Positions 25,683 through 34,871 of a stretch of DNA of 51,644 bases are shown one piece after another (position 1 is the stretch's first letter; each line of letters opens with the position of its first letter). The notes under the pieces were generated by a model, which worked only from the letters and a program-made list of their open reading frames with translations, was not told the origin of the DNA and did no database searches. The DNA is taken from the IMG/VR virus record IMGVR_UViG_3300043410_001664, positions 1 to 51,644 of that record. One strand, given 5' to 3'. Position numbers and translations under genes: made by a program. The DNA is from a virus.

Positions 25683-27458
25683 ATGGCAACAGTAACAAAA
25701 GACTTTAAAGTCAAAAATGGTCTCGTCGTAGAAGGTACAACAGCAACAGTTAACAATTACGATGTATTGACCAAAAAGCAAGATGACCAAGATTATATTG
25801 TTGGTCTTATTGGTGGAACATCTACATCACAAAATACACCAGATACAGTTGTAAAGCGTGATGAAAATGGTGATTTTGCTGCAGGCGAAATTACAGCAGA
25901 CCTCGTTGGTGATGTAACTGGTCAGGTATCAGATATTTCAAATCACTCAACATCAAATCTATCAGAAGGATCAAACCTATATTTCACAAATCAGAGAGCA
26001 ATTGATGCTCAGGCTGGTCTTTGGGATGAGGCAGGATCTGCTCAGGATGCTTTAAACTCTGCAAATAACTACACCAATGGTGAGATTAGTTCTGCAATTG
26101 TACAGGCACAGGGTTATGCAGACTCACTTGCATCTAACTATGATCCAGCAGGATCTGCACAGGGTGCATATGACAATGCAGTTTCAGCAGCAGCATCAGA
26201 TGCAACTACAAAGGCTAATAATGCAGAAAATAATGCTAAGTCCTATGCAGATGACCTAATTGAGCAAGAGGTTTCTGACCGTGATTCTGCAATTTCAACA
26301 GCAATTACAAATCTTAACCTTGCAGGTACATATGATGCACTTGGTGCAGCAGATGCAGCACTTTCAGATGCAAATGATTATACTGATCAAAAGGTTGCAG
26401 ATCTTGTAGATTCAGCACCAGCACTTCTTGATACACTTAATGAATTGGCTGCAGCAATTGCTGACAATCCAAACTATGCATCAGATGTTGCTAACTTGGT
26501 TGCAACAAAGGCTGATACATCTTATGTAGATTCAGAAATTTCTGATCTTGATACAGCAGCACAAGGATATGCTTCAACAGCACAGACAAATGCACAAAAT
26601 TATGCAGATACTGCTGCTGGGAATGCAGAAGATAATGCTAACTCTTACACAGACAATGCAATTATCAACCTTGACCTTGCTAATACTTATGATGCGCTTG
26701 GGGCTGCTACAACAGCACAAAATAATGCTGCAACATACACAGATAATGCAATTAATGCACTTTCAACATCTGATATTGAAGAAGGAACTAATCTATACTT
26801 TACAAATCAGAGAGCAATTGATGCTGTAGGTGGAACAATCTCTGATCAGATTAATCTTCTATCAACAGATGATATTGAAGAAGGCGAAAGCAATCTTTAC
26901 TTTACAAATGCTCGTGTAGAAAATGCAATTATTGATCCACTTACACTTGGAACACAAACAAATATCTCTGTTACATATAACAATGGTACTGGAGCATACG
27001 ACTTCGTAGCAGAAAACGGTGTAGCAGATTCTACAACTGATGATCTAGAAGAAGGAGAAAATAACCTCTACTTTACAGACGAACGAGCAATTGATGCTCT
27101 TTCTGGAGTAACAATCTGGCCAGAGGCTGTAGTATTCAATAATCTTGCTAAGCAAGTTGCAGCAACAACTGAAGTTGCAACTGCTTCAACAATTACAGCA
27201 TACTCATGGGCAAAGGCTGACTATAGAACCGCAAAGTTCCTAGTTAAGACTGCCTATGGAACACACACAGATGTAGCAGAAGTTCTTTTGACTCTTGATA
27301 CATCAGATAATATTGCAATTACAGAATACGCTATGGTTGGAACTAATGGATCTGCAATGACAATTTCTGCAGATGTCAGTGGTAACGATGTACGTCTTCG
27401 TATCGCAACTGTTAATAATAACTCAACAGTCACTGTTGTAGGAACACTGTTAGCATAA
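25683..27458 (+). CDS. Long helical tail fibre protein, 591 aa
   Basis: 591 residues. N-terminus TKDFKVKNGLVVEGTT is shared with 27517 (DKDFKVKNGLVVNLGG), probably the docking domain. The middle is long Ala/Asn/Asp-rich helical repeat (AAGNAEDNANSYTDNAIINL). Three or four copies of an EGxNLYFTxxRAID motif punctuate the shaft. C-terminus is the beta tip shared with 25219. AAAGGAGA ribosome site. A trimeric receptor-binding fibre is likely. Confidence 0.8.
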   Translation: MATVTKDFKVKNGLVVEGTTATVNNYDVLTKKQDDQDYIVGLIGGTSTSQNTPDTVVKRDENGDFAAGEITADLVGDVTGQVSDISNHSTSNLSEGSNLYFTNQRAIDAQAGLWDEAGSAQDALNSANNYTNGEISSAIVQAQGYADSLASNYDPAGSAQGAYDNAVSAAASDATTKANNAENNAKSYADDLIEQEVSDRDSAISTAITNLNLAGTYDALGAADAALSDANDYTDQKVADLVDSAPALLDTLNELAAAIADNPNYASDVANLVATKADTSYVDSEISDLDTAAQGYASTAQTNAQNYADTAAGNAEDNANSYTDNAIINLDLANTYDALGAATTAQNNAATYTDNAINALSTSDIEEGTNLYFTNQRAIDAVGGTISDQINLLSTDDIEEGESNLYFTNARVENAIIDPLTLGTQTNISVTYNNGTGAYDFVAENGVADSTTDDLEEGENNLYFTDERAIDALSGVTIWPEAVVFNNLAKQVAATTEVATASTITAYSWAKADYRTAKFLVKTAYGTHTDVAEVLLTLDTSDNIAITEYAMVGTNGSAMTISADVSGNDVRLRIATVNNNSTVTVVGTLLA

Positions 27459-27471
27459 CGCTTTAAGGTTA

Positions 27472-27494
27472 GGGGGATCCTTTTAAAATCCCCC
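27472..27494 (+). terminator. Hairpin after the helical fibre gene
   Basis: GGGGGAT/ATCCCCC perfect 7-bp stem, 9-base AT loop, no T-run. Partial terminator or mRNA stabiliser. Confidence 0.4.
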
Positions 27495-27516
27495 ACACAA
27501 AACTTGGAGGTAGTAA

Positions 27517-27975
27517 ATGGCAACAGTAGACAAGGACTTTAAGGTCAAGAATGGACTCGTAGTTAATCTAGGAGGTTCGTTTGGTGGCACTGTAACAGTT
27601 GCTACCCCTACAAGTGGAGACCATGCAGCAACAAAAGATTATGTAGATTCTGTTGTTTCAAGTTCAACAATGACGGTTGGAAATACTGCTCCATCTTCAC
27701 CAACAAACGGTCAGCAATGGCTAGATACATTAACAGAAAGAGTTTATGTATATTATAATTCAGTTTGGGTTCCGCAAGCAAACCTTGCTGATGCGGAAAC
27801 TCTACAGGATCACATTCACGACACATCAATTGATGGTAATGGATTAATTGTCAGTGTTATTGTTGAAGGTGGATTCTATAATTCTGCTGGTGTTCTAACA
27901 GATGCTGGCACATACGACCTGACATCCTGGAATGCAGTCTGGGATGGCGGTATAGCAGTAGATAACTTCAATTAA
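27517..27975 (+). CDS. Short tail fibre protein, 152 aa
   Basis: 152 residues. Shares the KDFKVKNGLVV docking head with 25683. Next comes DHAATKDYVDSVV, then NTAPSSPTNGQQWLDTLTER, a module typical of phage fibres, and a Gly/Asp-rich end. GGAGG ribosome site. Likely an alternative or accessory fibre that docks at the same site. Confidence 0.7.
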   Translation: MATVDKDFKVKNGLVVNLGGSFGGTVTVATPTSGDHAATKDYVDSVVSSSTMTVGNTAPSSPTNGQQWLDTLTERVYVYYNSVWVPQANLADAETLQDHIHDTSIDGNGLIVSVIVEGGFYNSAGVLTDAGTYDLTSWNAVWDGGIAVDNFN

Positions 27976-28037
27976 TTTATTAAAATTGATGTTATAATAT
28001 GAAAAGTAAAGTGGCAGAACCACTAAGGGGGAAATAA

Positions 28038-30668
28038 ATGGCAACAAGAATGCAACAGCGCAGAGGAACTGCAGCACAATGGACAGATGCAGACCCAATT
28101 CTAGCATCAGGTGAAATTGGATTTGAATCAGACACAAATCAATTTAAGATTGGTGATGGTGTTAACCACTGGTCAGACCTATCATATTTTAAGAATTTAC
28201 AGGATCTTGGTGGTTCTTTGGATGACTACATTCCTTTGACCGAAAAGGGTCAACCAGACGGCGTTGCTCAACTTGACGAAAATGGAAAGATTCCCTCTTC
28301 TCAAATTCCAGATCTCGTTGGTTTAGACAGTGAAATTGCTTCATCTGTATCAAACGCTATCTCTACAGAGGTTTCAAATAGAAATGAAGCAATTGCGGAT
28401 GCAATTGATACTGAAGTTTCAGATAGAAACTCAGCAATTTCCAGCGCTATCTCTACAGAAGTAACAAATAGAAATTCAGCAATCGCAGATGCTGTTTCTG
28501 ACCTAGAGTCTGAAATATCTACATCTGTTGCAGATGCTGTAGATAATCTTGTTAATGGTGCTCCAGCAGCCCTAGATACTCTTAATGAAATTGCAACAGT
28601 AATTGGAGATTCTGATGATATCGTTGGTTCTCTTATTACAAATATTACTGGACTTAATACAGCAGTTGCAACCCATGCAAGCAAGACAACAAATGTTCAT
28701 GGTATTGCAGATGTAAATGCTTTGGCAACTAAGCAATATGTCGATGATCAAACAGGACCATTAACAGATACAGTTAATGATAATTATTCAACCCTTCAGG
28801 ATGCTATTACTGATGCAGTGTCTACACACAACTCAGATACTACTGGTGTTCACGGTATTGATGATACAACACAATTGGCAACAAAGACTTATGCAGATGG
28901 TGCCGTTAATACTCACGCAAATTTAACTGAAGATGTTCACGGAATTGCTGATTTTACTCTTTTGGCAACACAGTCATATGCGGATGATAAGGCATCAGAG
29001 GCACAGTCTGCTGCAGAAGCATCAGCAACAACTGCACTTGGTGAGCATACATCAAGTACAGCAGATGTTCATGGTATTACAGATACAGCAGATCTTGTTT
29101 ACACATCTGATTCACGTCTTTCAGATGAAAGAACACCTTCTGCAGGTTCTGTTACAGCAGCAAAGATTGCTACAGATGCAGTAGAAACAGCAAAGATTAA
29201 GGATCTTAATGTTACTACAGCAAAGATTGCAGATTCTGCAATTACTTCTGCTAAAATTGAAGATGGCACTATTGTAAATGGAGACATCTCAGCAACAGCA
29301 GCAATTGCTCAATCTAAGATTTCGGGATTGACCTCTGACCTTGCTTCAAAGCAAGATAAGGTTGCAAATGTTTCAGATACTGAAATTGGATACCTTGATG
29401 GAGTAACCTCTGCAATCCAGACACAGTTAGATGCAAAGGCAACAACTTCTGCACTATCTTCACACGAGGCTGATACCACAAATATTCACGGTATTACAGA
29501 CACATCAAAGTTAGTAACAACAGATGGAACACAAACTCTTACAAATAAGACAATTACATCTCCTTCAGGACTTGTAAAGGCAGATGTTGGTCTTGGAAAT
29601 GTTGACAATACTTCAGATGCTAATAAGCCAATTTCAAGTGCCACACAAACAGCATTAGATCTAAAGGCTCCAAAGGCAGCACCAACATTTACTGGTACAA
29701 CTACAACTGCCGATCTTACAGTAACTGGAAATCTTACAGTTAATGGTACAACAACTACAGTTTCTTCAACAAATCTTGAAGTTACAGATCCACTTATCTA
29801 TATTGGAACTGGCAACTCAGCAAACTCTAAGGACCTTGGTGTAGTTGGTCACTTTGATAATGGTACTTATCAGCACACAGGTATTGTTCGTGACGCTACC
29901 GATGGAAAGTGGAAACTTTTCTCAGGAGTAACTACAGAACCATCAGATACAATTGATTTTGCAACATATACAAAAGATACTTTGGTTATGGGTGCACTAG
30001 AAGCAACTTCTGCAACAATCGGAAATGTCTCTAACACCGAACTCCAATATCTCGATGGTGTAACATCAGCAATTCAAACACAAATGGATGCCAAGGCACC
30101 ACTTGCTTCTCCAACATTTACTGGAACAGTAACTTTGCCTTCAGGTACAGTTACCTCAGCAATGATTGTAGATGGAACAATTGTTGATGCAGACATCAAT
30201 GCATCTGCAGCAATTGCACAGTCAAAGATTTCAGGTCTTTCAACATCACTTGCTGCTAAGGCACCACTTGCTACACCATCATTTACTGGTGGAGTAACAG
30301 TAGACTCTTCAGGTATCATCTTCGCTGATGGTACACAAACAAAAGAAGGTGTTGTATCTCGTACACCAATTGTACAAAAGACAGCATCTTATACATTGTC
30401 AGCATTAACAGAAAGAGACTCATTAATTGAAATTGCGTCTGCATCTGGAGTAACGCTAACAGTTCCTACAAATGCTACAGTAGCATATCCAGTTGGAACT
30501 TCGATTGATATCCTTCAAACATCTACAGGACAGATTACTGTCGCAGGTGCTGCAGGAGTTACAGTAAATGCTACACCTGGTCTAAAGTTACGTACACAAT
30601 GGTCTGGAGCAACTCTATTTAAGAGAGCAACAGATACATGGGTTCTTTACGGCGATCTATCAGCATAG
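28038..30668 (+). CDS. Large tail fibre with Mtd-N-like head, 876 aa
   Basis: 876 residues. The N-terminus MQQRRGTAAQWTDADPILAS, then GEIGFESDTNQFKIGDG, matches the N-terminal domain of phage tropism-determinant type fibres. The shaft alternates helical parts (AISTEVSNRNEAIADAIDTE) with repeated units: (T/V)HGI(A/D/T)D about six times, SNTELQYLDGVTSAIQTQ and SAAIAQSKISG twice, LVKADVGLGNVDNTSDANKP once. C-terminus is the tip shared with 19976. AAGGGGGA ribosome site with TATAAT about 40 bases upstream. Main receptor-binding fibre candidate. Confidence 0.82.
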   Translation: MATRMQQRRGTAAQWTDADPILASGEIGFESDTNQFKIGDGVNHWSDLSYFKNLQDLGGSLDDYIPLTEKGQPDGVAQLDENGKIPSSQIPDLVGLDSEIASSVSNAISTEVSNRNEAIADAIDTEVSDRNSAISSAISTEVTNRNSAIADAVSDLESEISTSVADAVDNLVNGAPAALDTLNEIATVIGDSDDIVGSLITNITGLNTAVATHASKTTNVHGIADVNALATKQYVDDQTGPLTDTVNDNYSTLQDAITDAVSTHNSDTTGVHGIDDTTQLATKTYADGAVNTHANLTEDVHGIADFTLLATQSYADDKASEAQSAAEASATTALGEHTSSTADVHGITDTADLVYTSDSRLSDERTPSAGSVTAAKIATDAVETAKIKDLNVTTAKIADSAITSAKIEDGTIVNGDISATAAIAQSKISGLTSDLASKQDKVANVSDTEIGYLDGVTSAIQTQLDAKATTSALSSHEADTTNIHGITDTSKLVTTDGTQTLTNKTITSPSGLVKADVGLGNVDNTSDANKPISSATQTALDLKAPKAAPTFTGTTTTADLTVTGNLTVNGTTTTVSSTNLEVTDPLIYIGTGNSANSKDLGVVGHFDNGTYQHTGIVRDATDGKWKLFSGVTTEPSDTIDFATYTKDTLVMGALEATSATIGNVSNTELQYLDGVTSAIQTQMDAKAPLASPTFTGTVTLPSGTVTSAMIVDGTIVDADINASAAIAQSKISGLSTSLAAKAPLATPSFTGGVTVDSSGIIFADGTQTKEGVVSRTPIVQKTASYTLSALTERDSLIEIASASGVTLTVPTNATVAYPVGTSIDILQTSTGQITVAGAAGVTVNATPGLKLRTQWSGATLFKRATDTWVLYGDLSA

Positions 30669-30702
30669 TAGTTAAATTCAAAGGAAACAGAGGAGATAAG
30701 AA

Positions 30703-32079
30703 ATGGCAGTAAATAAAAAAGTAGGCGGTCACGCCCAAGGAGCAAATGACTTCTTGGCACCATATGCTCCAACAATCGGAACAGCAACTAACGTTCCATC
30801 AGGAAGAGCATACAATAATGGACGAGCAGATGTAACATTCACTGCTGATCCAATTAATGCAGCAACATCGTTTACTGTGACATCTTCTCCTGGAGGTTAT
30901 ACTGGTACTGGTGCTTCTTCACCAATTTCTGTTACTGGTTTGCAGTCTAATACTGCATATACATTTACTGTAACTGCTACAAACGGTTATGGAACTTCTG
31001 CAGCATCTTCTGCTTCTAATAGCATTACTGCTACAACAGTTCCAGCAGCACCAGGAACACCAAGTGCATCCTCACCATCAGCAGGTATCGATACATTCTC
31101 ATTCAGTGCCCCTGCAACTGGTGGAAGTGCAATTACAAACTATCACTGGGAGTCTAATGATGCTAAGTCTGGAGATCTAGGAACATCTACATCTTCTGGA
31201 AACATTGCACAGGAACAAGGCACAGCGCAGGCATATCGTGTTTATGCTACAAATGCTAACGGAAACTCTGATTGGTCTGCATACTCAAATACAGTTACAA
31301 CAACATTCTCGTTTGTACCGTTTAGCGTCTTTGGGTTCTCTCCATTTGCTGTGTTTGGATTCTCTCCATTCTCAGTGTTCGGATTCTCACCATTCGGATT
31401 CTCTCCATTTGGTGTATTTGGATTCTCTCCCTTTGGATTCTCTCCATTTGGATTCTCTCCATTTGCAGTGTTTGGCTTTTCTCCATATGGTTTTGCTACT
31501 ACAACATATGGTGTCAAATGCATTGATGGAGAAACATATATTCGTTTGAAGCCAGGGGCAGGAACCGAAGTTACCGATCCAGCAACAGGAAAGAAAACTC
31601 TCGTCAGTTCTGATGGAGTTGTAGTTGCTAAGCAAGCGAAGGATATTCAAATTGGAGATACAGTTGCATCTGTAGATTACTCTGAGATTGATCCTTCTGC
31701 ACCAGACTATGAAGTATTTAACTGGTCGTCTAATTCATTGACATTTATTCAAAATTCAGAAACAACTATTACGGATATTGAAGAAAGTCTAAAGATTCAG
31801 ACCATCTATTTCAATGGTGATGATTCAGCACAATTTACTCTAGAACATCCAATTCTAGTAAAAAGAACTGTAGATGGTGTAGACACTTATGGCTTTGCCA
31901 TGGTTGCAGAAATTACTATCGGAGATAAGATATTCAAGTATAACCCTGTCAATTCGTCATATGATGAAACCACAGTAACAGCAATTGATATCTCTGCTGG
32001 TGAAAAGACTACCTATACATTTAGTGCAGAGCCTGTAGACCTTATCATCGCTGGCGACATCGTTACTCACAATAAGTAG
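30703..32079 (+). CDS. FnIII / FGFSPF-repeat / Hint-domain virion protein
   Basis: 458 residues. Two fibronectin type III domains (about 25-110 and 113-202; SPISVTGLQSNTAYTFTVTA is the classic FnIII end), then a Phe-rich repeat (206-262: FSVFGFSPFAVFGFSPF units), then a Hint domain from C273 to the end, again 186 residues. Hint signs: GVKCIDGETYI, IQIGDTVASV, FTLEHPILVKR, IVTHNK. Very similar to the Hint domain of 20614 although the N-terminal domains differ completely. Expected outcome: N-S shift at C273 and release or transfer of the N-terminal part. GGAGATA ribosome site. Confidence 0.82.
   Translation: MAVNKKVGGHAQGANDFLAPYAPTIGTATNVPSGRAYNNGRADVTFTADPINAATSFTVTSSPGGYTGTGASSPISVTGLQSNTAYTFTVTATNGYGTSAASSASNSITATTVPAAPGTPSASSPSAGIDTFSFSAPATGGSAITNYHWESNDAKSGDLGTSTSSGNIAQEQGTAQAYRVYATNANGNSDWSAYSNTVTTTFSFVPFSVFGFSPFAVFGFSPFSVFGFSPFGFSPFGVFGFSPFGFSPFGFSPFAVFGFSPYGFATTTYGVKCIDGETYIRLKPGAGTEVTDPATGKKTLVSSDGVVVAKQAKDIQIGDTVASVDYSEIDPSAPDYEVFNWSSNSLTFIQNSETTITDIEESLKIQTIYFNGDDSAQFTLEHPILVKRTVDGVDTYGFAMVAEITIGDKIFKYNPVNSSYDETTVTAIDISAGEKTTYTFSAEPVDLIIAGDIVTHNK
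31318..31495 (+). repeat. FGFSPF repeat in Hint protein 2
   Basis: About nine units of FSPF spaced 5 or 10 residues apart, longer than in Hint protein 1 and also tandem at DNA level (TTTGGATTCTCTCC). Confidence 0.8.
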
Positions 32080-32084
32080 TAATT

Positions 32085-32756
32085 ATGCGTGGGGATAGAC
32101 ATCCTAATCCATCGCAGTTTTGGTTGAGCAGTTACAGCATGTCTTTTCGAGATATTGTTGATAAATCAAACTGTAGTAGAAAGCATGTTGAATATCAATA
32201 TGTTTTATCTAATGATGCAATAAAAAACTCTATTTTAAAGCCAGTCAATGATTATGTATATAACTTATATCCAGCACCTGAATTTTTAAAATATGAGGAT
32301 GGGTATATTTATCTAAGACAAAGAACACACGCAGAAATCTGGGTTAAAAGAGACTACAAGTTGGGGTTTTATTTTTTAGATAGACCACACATTAGACAGT
32401 TTTACACTTCAGATAAAATGTTTAGGGCAGAAAATACCTTTATGGTCCCATATAGATTTTATATGCCATGGTTTATTGATCTAGAAGGAGACTTTGAGAT
32501 ATTACAAGTTAGTGACGAATACTCCCCATTTGTAATAGAGGAGTCTACTTTTAGCAAAATCGATACAAATCTCAATATCTTAGAGCCAACTTTTATCAAT
32601 TTTCTTTTCAAAAAAACTGGGGAACATATGCTAAATCCAACTCATGGTAAAATTAGTATAGGTACTCCAATGTATGATGTCAAAAAGAAGGTAGATCATA
32701 GAGAATATCAACTTTTTGAAAAGTTTTACAAGGAATATAAGTACACTAGATTTTAG
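32085..32756 (+). CDS. DUF6065-like protein 1 (divergent), 223 aa
   Basis: 223 residues. The central VPYRFYMPWFIDLEGDFEIL and the IGTPM ending correspond in position to the WSIKTSPGYS and KGTPIAQVIPFK parts of the next two genes, so it seems a divergent member of the same family. Starts 5 bases after the Hint gene, no ribosome site evident. Function unknown; a cupin-like beta fold is possible. Confidence 0.5.
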   Translation: MRGDRHPNPSQFWLSSYSMSFRDIVDKSNCSRKHVEYQYVLSNDAIKNSILKPVNDYVYNLYPAPEFLKYEDGYIYLRQRTHAEIWVKRDYKLGFYFLDRPHIRQFYTSDKMFRAENTFMVPYRFYMPWFIDLEGDFEILQVSDEYSPFVIEESTFSKIDTNLNILEPTFINFLFKKTGEHMLNPTHGKISIGTPMYDVKKKVDHREYQLFEKFYKEYKYTRF

Positions 32757-32765
32757 GAGATAGAA

Positions 32766-33485
32766 ATGCCAATTATTGAGTTCCACCCTTGGAGTGAAGA
32801 TGCTGAGGGGCTTATAGATAAGCCAACACCAACACATAGAAATGTTCCAGAATGGTACAGACAACAACCAGCATATGTAAATAAGGATGATTTTTTAAAG
32901 AGAGGCGTTTCAGGTTCTACAGTAAAGAAATGTATGCCTGTATTTGATGCCATGACTGCAGGATATACCTTGTACTGCCCAGTTGATATTTATGTTGATG
33001 CAAGTGATCCTAATAAATTAGAGTATACAATTCCAGTAGCAGTTGCTGGATTAAAGAAAGAACTATTTACAACACATTCACCAGAACAACTAACGCACTA
33101 TCCAATGCCAACACATATGCATAAGGATGTTTTGCGAATTAATCCAATGTGGTCCATCAAAACATCTCCAGGATATAGTACATTATTTACAAAGCCAATG
33201 CATCAATACCACACACCGTTTGAAATTGTGCCTGGAATTATTGATACAGATACATATATGAGTGAAGGATTTTTATCATTTAAAATTGAAAATACCTTTA
33301 AAGGTATTATTGAAAAAGGCACTCCTATTGCACAAGTAATTCCATTTAAGCGTGAGACATGGGAAAGCAAGCATATAGATTATGCAGATTCAAAGGATTA
33401 TCAGAAAAAGCAAAGAATGCTAATTAGAAGTAAATTTTTTAATTATTATAAGAAAAACTTTTGGCATAAAAAGGAATGGCATTGA
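32766..33485 (+). CDS. DUF6065-like protein 2, 239 aa
   Basis: 239 residues. NVPEWYRQQPAY, VKKCMPVFDAMTAGYTLYCP, SIKTSPGYSTLFTKPMHQY and KGTPIAQVIPFKRETW are the blocks of the DUF6065 family, found in phages and some bacteria, biochemistry unknown. GGAGATAGAA ribosome site. 10-base overlap with the paralogue that follows. Confidence 0.7.
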   Translation: MPIIEFHPWSEDAEGLIDKPTPTHRNVPEWYRQQPAYVNKDDFLKRGVSGSTVKKCMPVFDAMTAGYTLYCPVDIYVDASDPNKLEYTIPVAVAGLKKELFTTHSPEQLTHYPMPTHMHKDVLRINPMWSIKTSPGYSTLFTKPMHQYHTPFEIVPGIIDTDTYMSEGFLSFKIENTFKGIIEKGTPIAQVIPFKRETWESKHIDYADSKDYQKKQRMLIRSKFFNYYKKNFWHKKEWH

Positions 33486-34213
33486 CCAATATAATTAAGT
33501 TCTATCCATCATCTTTAGAGGCGCACGAAAATTTTGCTATTCTAGAACCAGAGCCTGCTATTAAGCATATTCCAGAATGGTATAAGGATTTGGCACAACA
33601 TTATGACACTAATAGTGTTGAGTTTTTAAATCCTATTAATGATCGTGGCACAGATGGTGCAAATGTATCGACAAAGATGTGTTATCCATTTAGAGATGCA
33701 ATGACTGCTGGATATATTTATCGTTTAACACAAGATCTAGAAGTTACGTTAGATCCAGACGGAAAGCCAAATATTTCGTGGGAAATTGATAATTTGATGA
33801 TGATGGATAAAAGATATATCCTTGATATGGTACCTCCAGCAGGTTGTCATCCTGTTCATTTTGGATTAAGAATGCATTTTTATTATGAAACACCTCCAGG
33901 ATATTCCGTATTGCTTACCCACCCCATGAATAGATATGATCTTCCATTTATTATTCCATCTGGTATTATTGAATCTGATCTAATGGGGATTCCAGTATTT
34001 TTATCTATCTTTTTTAAAAAAGACTTTATTGGGGTTATTCCAAAGGGCACACCCCTATTCCAGTTGATGCCTTTTAAAAGAGAAGATTGGAAAATGGAAA
34101 TGTCCTATGATGAAAAGGAAATATTAAAAAAGGAATACGACCTTGAAAATAGACGCACAAGGCTTTATGCATACTATAAAAAGTTTGCTTGGCGTAAGAA
34201 AAATTACCAGTAG
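33476..34213 (+). CDS. DUF6065-like protein 3, 245 aa
   Basis: 245 residues. HIPEWYKDLAQHY, KMCYPFRDAMTAGYIYRLTQ, YETPPGYSVLLTHPMNRYD and KGTPLFQLMPFKREDW align with protein 2 end to end. AAAGGA ribosome site inside the preceding gene. The tandem duplication sits beside the second oxygenase cluster, suggesting the products act in the same modification pathway (inference). Confidence 0.7.
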   Translation: MALTNIIKFYPSSLEAHENFAILEPEPAIKHIPEWYKDLAQHYDTNSVEFLNPINDRGTDGANVSTKMCYPFRDAMTAGYIYRLTQDLEVTLDPDGKPNISWEIDNLMMMDKRYILDMVPPAGCHPVHFGLRMHFYYETPPGYSVLLTHPMNRYDLPFIIPSGIIESDLMGIPVFLSIFFKKDFIGVIPKGTPLFQLMPFKREDWKMEMSYDEKEILKKEYDLENRRTRLYAYYKKFAWRKKNYQ

Positions 34214-34215
34214 TG

Positions 34216-34221
34216 TATAAT
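34216..34221 (+). promoter_or_regulatory. -10 box upstream of the second oxygenase cluster
   Basis: TATAAT about 27 bases before a GGGAG ribosome site and the ATG at 34248. Confidence 0.5.
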
Positions 34222-34247
34222 AGTTATATAAGTCAAAGGGAGAAAAA

Positions 34248-34871
34248 ATGAAAGACCACAAGTTCTTTGAACGATTTTTAAATGCAGACACAGATCGTCT
34301 TGCTTTATATCTAGCAGAACAATATAGAAAAATTGAAAATCAAACCTTGCCTGGAATTAGGCCATTGGGTCAGGGCGAGGCTTGGACTGAATCTGGAAGT
34401 TTATCTACAGTAAAGTGGAGAGAGTATAATGTTTTTCAATTCCTAAATCCAGATATCTACAATTTGTATAAGACAATTGGCGAAGTAATGAGAGAAGCCT
34501 GCGATTACTACGAGATTAATTTTGAAGAGCAAGAATATATGGTTCAGGGTTGGTTTAATATTAACCATAAGAAAACTGGAAAGTTAGATTGGCATGATCA
34601 TGGTGGACCATATGCTCCACATTTCCATGGATACTATTCTGTTAAAGCAGAACCTTCTGTAACATATTATAGAATTTTTAATGATCCAGAAAGAGAAATT
34701 GCAAACCATAATATTAATAACCGTATGATTATTTCAGAGATGGGTCATCCACACGCACAGGCTGATTGGGACTGGGAAGGTCCAAGAATTACTGTTGCAT
34801 ATGATATTGTTCCACTTAAGTCTCTTGCTATGGCAAGACAATCAGAACAACATTGGATTCCACTAATATGA
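34248..34871 (+). CDS. 2OG-Fe(II) oxygenase-like protein 4
   Basis: 207 residues. Histidine-rich core WHDHGG (115-120), PHFHGYYSVKAEPSVTYY, GHPH (167-170 region) and PRITVAYDIVP with R180. Resembles phage 2OG-Fe(II) oxygenases of the PF13759-like group; exact metal ligands are less clear than in proteins 1-3. Paralogues at 34868 and 36354. It follows a good ribosome site. Confidence 0.62.
   Translation: MKDHKFFERFLNADTDRLALYLAEQYRKIENQTLPGIRPLGQGEAWTESGSLSTVKWREYNVFQFLNPDIYNLYKTIGEVMREACDYYEINFEEQEYMVQGWFNINHKKTGKLDWHDHGGPYAPHFHGYYSVKAEPSVTYYRIFNDPEREIANHNINNRMIISEMGHPHAQADWDWEGPRITVAYDIVPLKSLAMARQSEQHWIPLI

Noticed and set aside
27996-28037. 12-codon frame MKSKVAEPLRGK before the large fibre gene
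   Set aside because: Its ATG directly abuts the -10 box, so it would not be transcribed from that promoter; no other support.
28301-30319. Several long antisense frames under the 876-residue fibre gene
   Set aside because: Repetitive Ala/Thr/Ser-rich coding DNA leaves antisense frames open; they mirror the sense repeats and lack start signals.
31242-31523. Antisense frame reading NGENPNTANGENP repeats
   Set aside because: It is only the reverse complement of the FGFSPF tandem repeat of the Hint gene; no promoter or ribosome site.
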